NCBI GenBank assembly: GCA_031429355.1
Contig: JANOZM010000017.1
Coordinates: 29,412-93,411 of the forward strand
Direction: 5' to 3'
Source: JANOZM01 sp031429355
GTDB taxonomy: Bacteria; Pseudomonadota; Gammaproteobacteria; Burkholderiales; Burkholderiaceae_E
Length of the DNA stretch: 64,000 nt
Under the pieces are notes generated by a model that saw nothing but the letters and a program-made list of their open reading frames with translations, ran no database searches and was not told the DNA's origin. Position numbers and translations under genes: made by a program. The first letter of the stretch is position 1. Each line of letters begins with the position of its first letter. Shown piece by piece: positions 45,102-53,466 of the stretch.

Positions 45102-45473
45102 ATTTTCTCCAATCCCGATTACGATTGATCGGGTGATAAATTATTGGTGTTACTTTTTTGGTAAATCTGTTTGTACAGCTTTAAATCCCGAGAAGAAGGG
45201 TAATAACTCTTCTTTCGCGAAGCCCACGATAATAGCCTGAAGTCGTAGGCCGACTCAAGTCTTACGAGTCGCAGATATGGGTGTTTTGCGCCGCCACAGT
45301 GTCACAGATTTTAAAAACCGTGCGTCTTCGAGGCGTTTAGAGCTCAATTGGCCTTTTATTCGGATAGGCCGAGCGAACTTACAAACCCTCACAGCTTTAA
45401 CTAATTATAGGGCAACCATTTGGCTTGATTTGCCGTTTCATAGACACATTCAGCAAATTTCAAGGAGCCTAGA
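45102..45473 (-). promoter_or_regulatory. Long leader/promoter region of the rplC operon
   Basis: 372 bp with no gene. On the minus strand a TATAAT lies at 45409-45404 without a good -35, giving a leader of about 300 bases before rplC. Within it CGACTC / GAGTCG (45251-45271) and AAGAAG / CTTCTT (near 45192-45215) can form hairpins. It is also the upstream region of the divergent His-rich gene. Confidence 0.5.
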
Positions 45474-46130
45474 ATGGACGTACTGGCAAGTAATTCAGGT
45501 TTTAATTTAGTTTCCCACAAGCAAGGTCTAGTCGAGCGGTTATTTTCGAAGAGCTTTTTGCTCACTTGTATCGTAGCTACTGTTGCCGTCATTAGCACTG
45601 GCATGGCCCAAGCCGATGACAAGAAAGAGAAAGACCTACGCATAAGCGTTCATTTAGGACACCCAGCACCGGTTTACTACCACCGCGCTCCGGTACAACA
45701 AGTAATCGTTCGTCCAGCGCCGGTTGTTATTTATGAAGAGCGCCATCGGAATGACGACCGACATCGCGGTCACAACGGACATTCGAGATATCAGCATGAT
45801 CGGGGCCACGGCCACGACAATCATGGCCATGCTTCACACCGTGGCCACGGACGCTACTCGCACGTCGATCATGGTCATAGCAACCGCGGCCAAAGCCATT
45901 ACGACCAACCACAGGCTCGCTATTGGGTACCGGCACATCAAATTTGGCGCGGTGGCGTTTGGATGACCTCGCCTGGCTTCTACACTACTAATTATGTAGC
46001 GCCTATTCCGGAGCCGTTATACGAACCACAGCCGCGCGTTGTTTCTCCTGGTTGGTTATGGGTACGTGGCCATTGGGCTTGGGGCGGTGTTGAGTGGAAC
46101 TGGGCACCAGGCATTTGGATTCGGATGTAA
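45474..46130 (+). CDS. Exported histidine-rich protein with YXWVPGHW-like end
   Basis: 218 residues. A signal peptide (hydrophobic 29-48, cleavage likely after GMAQA) precedes a His/Gly/Arg-rich stretch (about 92-145) with many H-G-H and H-x-H pairs (for example HDRGHGHDNHGHASH). A C-terminal Trp-rich region contains RYWVPAHQIWRGGVW and PGWLWVRGHWAWGGVEW. The W-G-H-W repeats resemble those of small envelope proteins of unknown role in proteobacteria. The His block could bind Ni, Cu or Zn. AAGGAG lies about 8 bases before the ATG. Confidence 0.75.
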   Translation: MDVLASNSGFNLVSHKQGLVERLFSKSFLLTCIVATVAVISTGMAQADDKKEKDLRISVHLGHPAPVYYHRAPVQQVIVRPAPVVIYEERHRNDDRHRGHNGHSRYQHDRGHGHDNHGHASHRGHGRYSHVDHGHSNRGQSHYDQPQARYWVPAHQIWRGGVWMTSPGFYTTNYVAPIPEPLYEPQPRVVSPGWLWVRGHWAWGGVEWNWAPGIWIRM

Positions 46131-46189
46131 TACTGTAATTTCGCTGTGTACAATGCGGTTTTTCGTTTTGCAGTCGTGAAGGCTTGCCG

Positions 46190-47905
46190 ATGAACAACCA
46201 AAATTCCGAGTTGCAGTCTTTACGTATTACCGAAATCAAGTTGCCACTGGACCACACACCTGAGGCCCTTGAGCAAGCCGTTTTAGACCGTTTGCAAATT
46301 GGCAAGCATCAATTAGTTAGCGTATCGATTTTTCGGCGCGGCTTTGATGCTCGCAAACGCAGTGACATTCATTTCATCTACACCTTAGATATTGTCACTA
46401 GCAATAACCAACAAGTACTTGGGCTGCAAAAGCGTGGCCCGCATTCAAGCCGTATTGCGCAGACCCCTGACACCCAATACAAATTCGTAGCGCGCGCGCC
46501 TAGTCGCTCATTTAAACGTCCCGTTGTCATTGGCACTGGGCCTTGCGGCTTGTTTGCTGCGTTAACACTCGCGCAGATGGGCTTTGCGCCACTCATTCTA
46601 GAGCGTGGCAGCGTCGTACGCGAACGAACCAAAGATACTTGGGGCTTTTGGCGTAAGAGCCAGTTAAAGCCCGAAAGCAATGTGCAGTTTGGCGAGGGTG
46701 GCGCAGGTACATTTAGCGACGGCAAATTATGGAGCCAAGTTAAAGACCCCTTGTTTCATGGTCGCAAAGTATTAGAAGACATGGTGCGAGCCGGCGCACC
46801 CGAAGAAATTATGTACGTTAGCAAACCGCACGTTGGCACATTTCGTTTGGTTAAGGTCGTCGAGTTCTTGCGCGAAGAAATTATTCGCCTTGGGGGTGAG
46901 TATCGGTTTGATTGCAAAGTCACCGATCTACAGATCGAAAACGGCCAAGTACACGGAATTACTTTAGAAGATGGCACTCAAATTGAAGCCGAGCATGTAG
47001 TGTTGGCGGTTGGTCATAGCGCCCGCGATACCTTCGAGATGCTGCATAACCGCGGCGTGTATGTAGAAGCTAAACCATTTAGCGTAGGCTTTCGCATCGA
47101 ACATCCACAAAGCCTAATCGACCGCGCACGCTTTGGGGAATTTGCAGGCAATGAATTATTGGGTGCTGCTGATTACAAACTTGTGCACCACGCCACTAAC
47201 GGCCGTAGCGTGTATAGCTTTTGCATGTGTCCCGGTGGAACCGTCGTTGCGGCGACATCCGAGGAGGGCCGCGTAGTGACTAACGGCATGAGCCAATATA
47301 GTCGCAACGAACGCAACGCCAATGCAGGCATTGTTGTTGGCATCAACCCTGTGGATTACGACTTTGATGTCTTAGGCAAGCCCTTGGTAAAGGAAAGTGA
47401 ACGCGGCCATCCCTTAGCCGGTATTCGGTTTCAACGCGCCATCGAAAGCGGCGCTTATCAGTTAGGCGGCCATACTTACGAAGCACCCGGGCAGCGCGTC
47501 GGTGACTATTTAAGCGCTATCGCTTCGACTTCATTAGGCAGCGTCGAGCCAAGCTATAAGCCCGGCGTTCACTTAACGGATTTAGGCAGCACTCAGCAGC
47601 CAAGCCTACCGATGTATGCCATTGACGCGATCCGTCAAGCAATCCCTGTTTTTGCAAAACAAATTCGTGGCTTCGATATGCCCGATGCAATGCTAACGGG
47701 TGTTGAAACGCGGACCTCGTCGCCCATTCGCATTAAGCGTCACGACGAAAGACAACATCACTCGGCGCAGTACCAGTCTATCAACACGATGGGGCTCTAC
47801 CCGGCAGGTGAAGGTGCTGGATATGCTGGCGGCATTATGAGCGCGGCGATTGATGGGATTAAAGTGGCCGAGGCGGTTGGGTTGAATATTGTGGCTGCAC
47901 GTTAG
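46190..47905 (+). CDS. NAD(P)/FAD-dependent dehydrogenase (COG2509 type)
   Basis: About 571 residues. An N-terminal accessory domain (1-95) precedes a Rossmann site PVVIGTGPCGLFAALTLAQMG, then NVQFGEGGAGTFSDGKL and the C-terminal GLYPAGEGAGYAGGIMSAAIDG closing the FAD site. This is the uncharacterised FAD-dependent dehydrogenase family that resembles HI0933/GidA-like oxidoreductases. The ATG at 46190 with GAAGG upstream is preferred to a TTG two codons earlier. Substrate unknown. Confidence 0.85.
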   Translation: MNNQNSELQSLRITEIKLPLDHTPEALEQAVLDRLQIGKHQLVSVSIFRRGFDARKRSDIHFIYTLDIVTSNNQQVLGLQKRGPHSSRIAQTPDTQYKFVARAPSRSFKRPVVIGTGPCGLFAALTLAQMGFAPLILERGSVVRERTKDTWGFWRKSQLKPESNVQFGEGGAGTFSDGKLWSQVKDPLFHGRKVLEDMVRAGAPEEIMYVSKPHVGTFRLVKVVEFLREEIIRLGGEYRFDCKVTDLQIENGQVHGITLEDGTQIEAEHVVLAVGHSARDTFEMLHNRGVYVEAKPFSVGFRIEHPQSLIDRARFGEFAGNELLGAADYKLVHHATNGRSVYSFCMCPGGTVVAATSEEGRVVTNGMSQYSRNERNANAGIVVGINPVDYDFDVLGKPLVKESERGHPLAGIRFQRAIESGAYQLGGHTYEAPGQRVGDYLSAIASTSLGSVEPSYKPGVHLTDLGSTQQPSLPMYAIDAIRQAIPVFAKQIRGFDMPDAMLTGVETRTSSPIRIKRHDERQHHSAQYQSINTMGLYPAGEGAGYAGGIMSAAIDGIKVAEAVGLNIVAAR

Positions 47906-47933
47906 AGCGCTTCAATATTAAACCGCTAAGCTA

Positions 47934-48794
47934 CTAAATCCGATGCAGAATCGGAAACTGTGATGCCACTAATTTTTCTCCAATTGCTTTTACAGTAGCA
48001 ATTTCAGCGTCCGCAACAAACACATACGACAAACCTTGGCGCTGCCAAGTGACAAGACTTAAACGATGCAACTGTAGGGCTTGCAGCGCTACATCCCCGC
48101 TTGTTTCGGATTGCATCATGCATATCGCGCCGGTTAAACCAACGGTAGGCAAGTACGCGATTTGCAGTAACGGCTTATTGTTAAAGCTTAGGCGCTGCAC
48201 TCGTTTAAAAGCAAAACCGGCCGACGTTAAGTCGGGTACAACAAGCGTTGTTTGCGTTTTATTTTGAAACTCGGCAATGACGCTAGCGGCACGGTCTTTA
48301 TTGTCCGCCGGGCGATCCACTGTGTCGCGCACGTACATTGATTGGTAATTCGCTACGGCTTCTACCCATTCCGGTGCGCTTTTCGCCCATTGTCCAGCAG
48401 TCGAACTAGGGCCCATTACTGTAGGCCAAATTGATCGAGTGCCAATACCGGCGACAAACGAAGCGGCTAACGCGCCTCCAATTCCAGACCATCGTAACCA
48501 CGCCCGACGTGGTTCATTAGCCTTAGTTAATACCGCCGGCCCACTATTGATCTCTGGGTTACTAGATGCAGCGACTGCAGAAAACATGGCCAATCGCTCG
48601 GCTAACCCAACGGGGACCGGCGGCGATGCTTCGCCATCAAAAGCAGCTCGATAAGGTAAACAACTAGCCCTTAGCGCGGCTACGCTTGCTTGTAGCGTTT
48701 CACTTTGTGCTACTGCGGCCTCCACTCGACCGCGTTCGCTGCTGGATAACTCGCCATCCACAAAAGCCCGCAATACTGTTTCGTCGAATTCCAT
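47934..48794 (-). CDS. Anti-sigma factor (RsiW-like, no zinc motif)
   Basis: 286 residues. The N-terminal segment LRAFVDGELSSSERGRVEAAVAQS is an anti-sigma domain, but the HXXXCXXC zinc motif is absent. One membrane segment lies near 104-124 (SGIGGALAASFVAGIG), followed by a periplasmic domain of about 160 residues that probably senses stress. Its ATG overlaps the sigma-factor stop (TAATG), so the pair is coupled. Confidence 0.8.
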   Translation of the reverse strand: MEFDETVLRAFVDGELSSSERGRVEAAVAQSETLQASVAALRASCLPYRAAFDGEASPPVPVGLAERLAMFSAVAASSNPEINSGPAVLTKANEPRRAWLRWSGIGGALAASFVAGIGTRSIWPTVMGPSSTAGQWAKSAPEWVEAVANYQSMYVRDTVDRPADNKDRAASVIAEFQNKTQTTLVVPDLTSAGFAFKRVQRLSFNNKPLLQIAYLPTVGLTGAICMMQSETSGDVALQALQLHRLSLVTWQRQGLSYVFVADAEIATVKAIGEKLVASQFPILHRI

Positions 48795-49336
48795 TATTTA
48801 ACTCCCTCACGACTTATTGTGCGTCGATCGTCTTGTAAAAAGCGCTGCCCAATGCTTAATCGCCCTCGCGCCAAACGGCTCATCACAGTCCCAATCGGTA
48901 GCTCTAAAACTTGCGCTGCCTCTTTGTAACTTAGACCTTCGATGGCCACTAAAACTAACACCACGCGCTGCGCCTCAGGCAAATCATTGACGGCTTGCAC
49001 AACTTGTTTAAACATTAACTGGACCTCGGGATCACTGCGCTGCGCTTGATCGGTCCCTTCACTAGAAACATTAAATTCTTGCTCATCAGACGTAAAACCA
49101 CCCTCGCGCCTTCGTTGGGCCGAACGTAATTCATTCATCCAAATCGAGTACATAACGGCATATAGCCAACTTATTAGCGACGTTCCCGGATGCCACTGAT
49201 CGGCCTTTTCTAAGGCACGCACATAGGTGCGCTGCGCTAGATCTTCAGCGTCGGATTGATGTCGGGTTAGCCGCAGCGCAAACCGCCAGAGACGGGTGAT
49301 TTGTTGGGGCAACTGCCGTTGTAGTTCAGTGTTCAT
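48794..49336 (-). CDS. ECF sigma factor
   Basis: 180 residues. Region 2 (LWRFALRLTRHQSDAEDLAQRTYVRALEK, WLYAVMYSIWMNELR) and region 4 (LPEAQRVVLVLVAIEGLSYKEAAQVLELPIGTVMSRL) are clear, with a loop between. It forms an operon with the anti-sigma gene and diverges from yceI-cytochrome c. A two-block promoter lies at 49342-49370 and ends only 5 bp before this ATG. No Shine-Dalgarno is present, so the message may be leaderless. Confidence 0.9.
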   Translation of the reverse strand: MNTELQRQLPQQITRLWRFALRLTRHQSDAEDLAQRTYVRALEKADQWHPGTSLISWLYAVMYSIWMNELRSAQRRREGGFTSDEQEFNVSSEGTDQAQRSDPEVQLMFKQVVQAVNDLPEAQRVVLVLVAIEGLSYKEAAQVLELPIGTVMSRLARGRLSIGQRFLQDDRRTISREGVK

Positions 49337-49341
49337 TGATA

Positions 49342-49370
49342 CAGAACAGTATAGAACACGCTTTTATTCC
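49342..49370 (-). promoter_or_regulatory. ECF-type promoter of the sigma/anti-sigma operon
   Basis: On the minus strand GGAATAA, 15 bases, TGTTCTG. This is identical in both blocks and in spacing to the promoter at 49391-49419 on the opposite strand. Confidence 0.7.
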
Positions 49371-49390
49371 AAAAAATAAAAAAGATTAAT

Positions 49391-49419
49391 GGAATAAATA
49401 ACCAGCCTACCTTGTTCTG
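49391..49419 (+). promoter_or_regulatory. ECF-type promoter of the yceI-cytochrome c operon
   Basis: GGAATAA, 15 bases, TGTTCTG, ending 29 bp before the yceI ATG. It matches the divergent promoter at 49342-49370 exactly, as expected if the adjacent ECF factor drives both units. Confidence 0.7.
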
Positions 49420-49448
49420 CATTTACACAAACAACAATTAGGTTCTAT

Positions 49449-50090
49449 ATGAAGACAACATTTATCAAAACAATTGCAATTACTACGCTTTTTTCTACCA
49501 CTTTATTAGTCGCTTGCAACACAACGCCAACAGTAAGCACAGCGCCAACAGCTTGGAATATCACGGCCGACCAATCGAATATTACTTTTGTAACGACCAA
49601 AGCAGGTCAACCCGGCGTCGCTGGCATTGCCGAGACACAAACTTTCAAGCGCTTTTCGGGCGGTCTAGATACGCAAGGAAAAATCACCTTAGCGATCGAT
49701 TTAGCTAGCGTCGATACCGGCGTCGAAATTCGTGACGAGCGCCTACGCACAATGCTGTGGAATGTAAAAGCAACTCCACAGGCAGTATTTGTTTCCCAAC
49801 TTCCTAGCGACGCATTAGGTCGGGTTAACTCGAATACGGGCACAACAGTCGACATCGAAGGTCAATTGCAGATGGCTGGACAAACAAAGCTAGTCAAAGC
49901 AAAACTGCGCGTAAATCGGCTCAATGACGATCAGCTGCAAGTCATTACATTGGCCCCAATTTTGGTCAATGCAAACGACTATGGCATTCGTGGTGGCGTA
50001 GAAGCAATGCGCGACGTGATGGGTTTGAACTTTCTTTCATCATCCGCACCCGTTAGTTTTGCGATTCAACTCTCGAAGAAAAAGTCATGA
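49449..50090 (+). CDS. YceI-family lipoprotein
   Basis: 213 residues: signal peptide with lipobox LLVAC (lipidated cysteine near residue 23), then a YceI lipocalin-like beta barrel (WNITADQSNITFVTTKAG, TKLVKAKLRVNRLNDDQLQV). YceI proteins bind isoprenoid or quinone-like lipids. It overlaps the cytochrome c gene by 4 bp (ATGA), which suggests joint function in periplasmic redox or lipid protection. Confidence 0.85.
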   Translation: MKTTFIKTIAITTLFSTTLLVACNTTPTVSTAPTAWNITADQSNITFVTTKAGQPGVAGIAETQTFKRFSGGLDTQGKITLAIDLASVDTGVEIRDERLRTMLWNVKATPQAVFVSQLPSDALGRVNSNTGTTVDIEGQLQMAGQTKLVKAKLRVNRLNDDQLQVITLAPILVNANDYGIRGGVEAMRDVMGLNFLSSSAPVSFAIQLSKKKS

Positions 50091-50455
50091 AAACAATTTC
50101 ACAATTGATCGTTAGTGCGCACCATTTTTTTTCTCCTCGAAGCTTGTCAACTTTGAACTTTATTTTCTTGGGTTTAATATCGTTAAGCGCTAGCAACATC
50201 GCAATCGCAGATGAAGCAGTAGCCAAGAAAAATGCGTGCTTCGCATGCCATGCAAATGACACCAAAGTACTCGGTCCGTCGTTTAAAGAAGTTGCTAAAC
50301 GTTATAGCGGCCAAGATAACTCGGCCGCCAAACTAGCCGCGAGCATCAAAGCCGGTGGCGTTGGTAAATGGGGTACCGTTGCAATGCCTAGCCAAGAGCA
50401 AATTAGTCAGGCCGAAGCGCTTGCAATGGCGAACTGGATTTTGACGATGAAGTAA
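50087..50455 (+). CDS. Class I monohaem cytochrome c (c551/c5-like)
   Basis: 122 residues: leader peptide, then CFACH at residues 51-55 as haem site and M100 (VAMPSQEQIS) as probable axial ligand. KRYSGQDNSAAKLAASIKAGG is typical of small c551-type carriers. Co-transcribed with yceI from the ECF promoter by inference. The stop is followed by a terminator at 50466-50515. Confidence 0.9.
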   Translation: MKTISQLIVSAHHFFSPRSLSTLNFIFLGLISLSASNIAIADEAVAKKNACFACHANDTKVLGPSFKEVAKRYSGQDNSAAKLAASIKAGGVGKWGTVAMPSQEQISQAEALAMANWILTMK

Positions 50456-50465
50456 CGTTGTAAAC

Positions 50466-50515
50466 AAAGGCGGCTTGAGCAATACAGTTTCAGCAATACC
50501 GTTTAGCCGCCTTTT
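50466..50515. terminator. Bidirectional terminator between cytochrome c and DUF1801 genes
   Basis: AAAGGCGGCT pairs with AGCCGCCTTT around 29 bases, with T-runs on both strands. It serves the convergent genes at 50455 and 50503. Confidence 0.65.
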
Positions 50516-50916
50516 CTTAAGTGATAAGTCAGCGCCGATTGAAAACACAGTGCCAGTTCGTTGATTGGCATTTTTTGTCCCAGCTCAAAAACAATTGCGC
50601 GATTTTTTTCGAAGGTAAAGTCGTCCGCAAACACGGTGCGAAAAGTTTCCACTAAACTGGTTGTGCAAATAAAATAAATCGCAAACTGATTGGGAGCCTT
50701 GGATTTCCAAGCCAGGCGAATTGGGCTGCCCGCTTTTGTCGACGGTGTTGAGTAGGCGGGTTCGCCCCATTTCAGCGACTCTTCTATTGTGCCCACCCCT
50801 TCAGTTGCACTGGCCACTTTAAAAATTAGTTCACGCAACTTCAATAGCTCTTTGCGAACCGGCAATGGAAAAGAATCGAACACCGCTTTAACGGCGGAGT
50901 CTGAGAAATTGATCAT
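50503..50916 (-). CDS. DUF1801 domain protein
   Basis: 137 residues. SLKWGEPAYSTPSTKAGSPIRLAWK and FAIYFICTTSLVETFRTVF match the YdhG-like/DUF1801 fold. Function unknown. Its stop lies inside the terminator arm. Confidence 0.75.
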   Translation of the reverse strand: MINFSDSAVKAVFDSFPLPVRKELLKLRELIFKVASATEGVGTIEESLKWGEPAYSTPSTKAGSPIRLAWKSKAPNQFAIYFICTTSLVETFRTVFADDFTFEKNRAIVFELGQKMPINELALCFQSALTYHLRKGG

Positions 50917-50931
50917 AACGTTACCTAGGTT

Positions 50932-51195
50932 TTATTTCTTTCGATCATATTTTTGCCAATATTGAAATTCATCGGCATGTACCTCTAAATCCACTTCGGC
51001 TACGCGCGCTTGCAAGCGTTCCTGTACATCCATTACAGCTTGATTATAAACACTAGGGCCAATTTCTTCGAGCATAAAATTTAACAAAGCACCGGCCGCG
51101 ATATTGCCAATTTTTGTGTCTAAATTAATGAGGAAATAACGCTCTATAGACGCTAAAGCTTGAGCCCGCGTTTCTTTGTTTAGTTCGATTGCCAT
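50932..51195 (-). CDS. DUF2164 protein
   Basis: 87 residues, LNKETRAQALASIERYFLI and the conserved E-x-x-G pattern IGNIAAGALLNFMLEEIGPSVYNQAV. This is the DUF2164 family, unknown function. Follows the DUF998 gene by 6 bp. Confidence 0.75.
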   Translation of the reverse strand: MAIELNKETRAQALASIERYFLINLDTKIGNIAAGALLNFMLEEIGPSVYNQAVMDVQERLQARVAEVDLEVHADEFQYWQKYDRKK

Positions 51196-51201
51196 AAGTA
51201 C

Positions 51202-51810
51202 CTATCCATTTAACCGGCGCAGTGTAACCAGCGCAATTAGCGCGCCGGGAAAAAAGCTTACAGCCGCCACCAGTTTTTGAAACAACCCACCAAACTGTTG
51301 CAAGTCTAGTCCGGCCGAGCCCGAGAGCACGTAAGCGCAGCCAGCAAAAAGACCAACATTAAGTAAAAGCCAATACCGCAGCGAGCTAGGGCGCTGAATT
51401 TGCCATGCCACCATCGCCGCCACGAACGGTGTAGCGAACATACCCATTCCAATAACACCTGGGCTATGTTTTGGATGGGGCAACGGATGAAGCCCCGCCC
51501 AAATGGCAGCAAGCCCTGTCGACACCAAACACACTGCAAATATCCAAGCTAACAATTGGCGTACCGACACTGTGGGCAAACTTAAACCCAGTCCAATAGC
51601 GCCAAGTACCGCAAATGCACCGGTTAACAAAGCACCCGCATTTAATATCCAAGGTTGGCTTGAACGGTTCGAGCCAAGATCGCTTGCCGATACCGTTAAC
51701 CAATTGTAGTTGGGGAAAAATGGCGCCGCAATTAACTGTGATCCAAAATAAATTACTGGCACCAAAGCAGCCAACACTAAAAAAAAATTTATAACGCGAA
51801 TATTTAACAT
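51202..51810 (-). CDS. DUF998-like membrane protein
   Basis: 202 residues with about six hydrophobic segments; NYNWLTVSASDLGSNRSSQPWILNAG at residues about 34-60 is a conserved feature of the DUF998 family. Role unknown. Confidence 0.65.
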   Translation of the reverse strand: MLNIRVINFFLVLAALVPVIYFGSQLIAAPFFPNYNWLTVSASDLGSNRSSQPWILNAGALLTGAFAVLGAIGLGLSLPTVSVRQLLAWIFAVCLVSTGLAAIWAGLHPLPHPKHSPGVIGMGMFATPFVAAMVAWQIQRPSSLRYWLLLNVGLFAGCAYVLSGSAGLDLQQFGGLFQKLVAAVSFFPGALIALVTLRRLNG

Positions 51811-51826
51811 ATCATTTTAAGTAGTT

Positions 51827-52561
51827 TCATTCGTCCCTCAACAATCGATCTAATCGTGCGGGAAAGTTATTTATGAAATCTTTAGTCACGATGTAATGAT
51901 CGGTATCTTCAAACTTCACTTCAGTAATTCCGTCACCATCAAATTGCATGATTTTTGCATTGGGATAGGACAGCAAAATGGGCGAGTGCGTAGCAATAAT
52001 AAATTGTGAATCGTCTTGCACTAATTGATGAATCGCTGACAAGGCAGCCAATTGCCGGTTTGGCGAAAGTGCCGCTTCTGGCTCGTCGAGCAAATACAAA
52101 CCTTTGCCCCGAAACTTTAACGTCAACAGCGCCATAAACGCTTCGCCGTGCGAACGATTGTGAAGTGACTTGCCTCCATAACCATCTAAGTACCCGACGT
52201 CATCCATATAAGTTGCGAGATTAAAAAAACTTTCTGCACGTAAAAAGTATTCGTCGCGTGGTTTTTTAAAGCCCCGCGCGAGGCGCAACGACTCGTGTAA
52301 ATTCGAAACCGATTCAGTCGTTTTAAATTGCGTATTTTTAGTGCCACCTTCGGGCCCATGACCTAGGGCCATCGCAATGGCTTCTAACACTGTGGATTTT
52401 CCTGCCCCGTTTTCACCAACAAAAAAAGTAACATCGGGATGGAACTTTAAGGTTCCAAGTTCTTTTACTGTAGGAATGTTAAATGGATAGGTTTCGAAAT
52501 CAATATCAACGTCTTTGCGTATCGAGACTTGCTGCAAATAGGGTTTAGTGCCGAGGCTCAA
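51827..52561 (-). CDS. AAA-family ATPase (ABC/SMC-like, COG3910 type)
   Basis: 244 residues: Walker A GENGAGKSTVLEAIA, Walker B LYLLDEPEAALSP, and a C-terminal H-loop in FIIATHSPILLSYPNAKI. A small SMC-like ATPase, often linked to DNA or phage-defence systems but also found alone. It follows the RidA gene by 1 bp. No nuclease partner is adjacent. Confidence 0.8.
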   Translation of the reverse strand: MSLGTKPYLQQVSIRKDVDIDFETYPFNIPTVKELGTLKFHPDVTFFVGENGAGKSTVLEAIAMALGHGPEGGTKNTQFKTTESVSNLHESLRLARGFKKPRDEYFLRAESFFNLATYMDDVGYLDGYGGKSLHNRSHGEAFMALLTLKFRGKGLYLLDEPEAALSPNRQLAALSAIHQLVQDDSQFIIATHSPILLSYPNAKIMQFDGDGITEVKFEDTDHYIVTKDFINNFPARLDRLLRDE

Positions 52562-52562
52562 C

Positions 52563-53030
52563 TTACACTCGTGCGATTAAGTCGACTTCAACCGAGGCGT
52601 TTCTAGGCAACTGAAAGACACCAACCGATGTGCGAGTATGCGCCCCCGTAGGCCCTAAAATCTCGACCAACAAATCCGAAGCCCCATCAGCTACTTCACT
52701 TTGTTGCGCGAACCCTTGAGCCGACTGCACATAGACATTCATTTTTAAAATGCCCTTAACATGATCTAACGAACCAAGTGAGCGTTGCAACAAAACTAAG
52801 GCCCGCATGGCACACACTTTGGCACCAATTTTGGCTTGGTTTAACGACACCTCAGACCCAACCGAACCCATTACCACAATCGTTTGGTCTACCCTTGGCA
52901 CTTGTCCGCTGATATAAATTGTATTGCCGTCGCGAAGCAGGGGAACATAGTTACCGCCTTTAACTAACTCACCATCAAAGCTATAACCAAGGGCTTGCGC
53001 TTGTTGAGCGAACAGTTCGTCTCGAGTCAT
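52563..53030 (-). CDS. RidA-family protein (long form)
   Basis: 155 residues. IYISGQVPR and TRTSVGVFQLPRNASVEVDLIARV contain the arginine expected in the RidA active site. RidA hydrolyses reactive enamines/imines from PLP enzymes. It shares its transcript with the ATPase gene. Confidence 0.85.
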   Translation of the reverse strand: MTRDELFAQQAQALGYSFDGELVKGGNYVPLLRDGNTIYISGQVPRVDQTIVVMGSVGSEVSLNQAKIGAKVCAMRALVLLQRSLGSLDHVKGILKMNVYVQSAQGFAQQSEVADGASDLLVEILGPTGAHTRTSVGVFQLPRNASVEVDLIARV

Positions 53031-53070
53031 TGTTAAATTCCTTTAAATTTTATAAATTCGATAGTCGACA

Positions 53071-53466
53071 TTACGAATCCGATATTCGCCCCCGCCCCGA
53101 TTTTACTTCTGATCGCACAGATTTTTCTTTTAGACGGCGTTGTTTTGCGCCAAAACTTGGTTTGGTTGGACGGCGCAACTTTGGCGTAACGGCGACGCTG
53201 GCAACTAACTCACTTAAACGTTCAAACGCATCTTGGCGGTTTTTATCTTGCGTGCGAAATTGTTGAGCCTTAATAACAACGACACCCTCTTGCGTAATAC
53301 GATGATCGCTGAGCGCCAACAACCTTGCTTTTATCAGCTCGGGCAACGACGATTGGGCGATATCAAAGCGCAAATGAATCGCACTCGATACTTTGTTGAC
53401 ATTTTGCCCACCGGCACCTTGCGCACGAATCGCAGTAATCTCTACCTCGGACTCTAAAATTTTCAA
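53071..53466 (-). CDS. arfB: Alternative ribosome rescue factor (peptidyl-tRNA hydrolase ArfB)
   Basis: 131 residues. The GGQ catalytic loop (AQGAGGQNVNKVSSAIHLRF) and a basic C-terminal tail (RRPTKPSFGAKQRRLKEK) that enters the mRNA channel of stalled ribosomes. It overlaps the next upstream small gene by 4 bp. Confidence 0.93.
   Translation of the reverse strand: MKILESEVEITAIRAQGAGGQNVNKVSSAIHLRFDIAQSSLPELIKARLLALSDHRITQEGVVVIKAQQFRTQDKNRQDAFERLSELVASVAVTPKLRRPTKPSFGAKQRRLKEKSVRSEVKSGRGRISDS

Noticed and set aside
45102..45473. rpsJ upstream of rplC
   Set aside because: I read this interval in both directions and found no S10-like frame.
45727..45936. Antisense frame in the His-rich gene
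   Set aside because: Composition mirrors the His/Gly repeats; no ribosome site.
51827..53030. Anti-phage defence module around the SMC-like ATPase
   Set aside because: Neighbours are RidA and DUF998/DUF2164 proteins; no nuclease or effector is adjacent.
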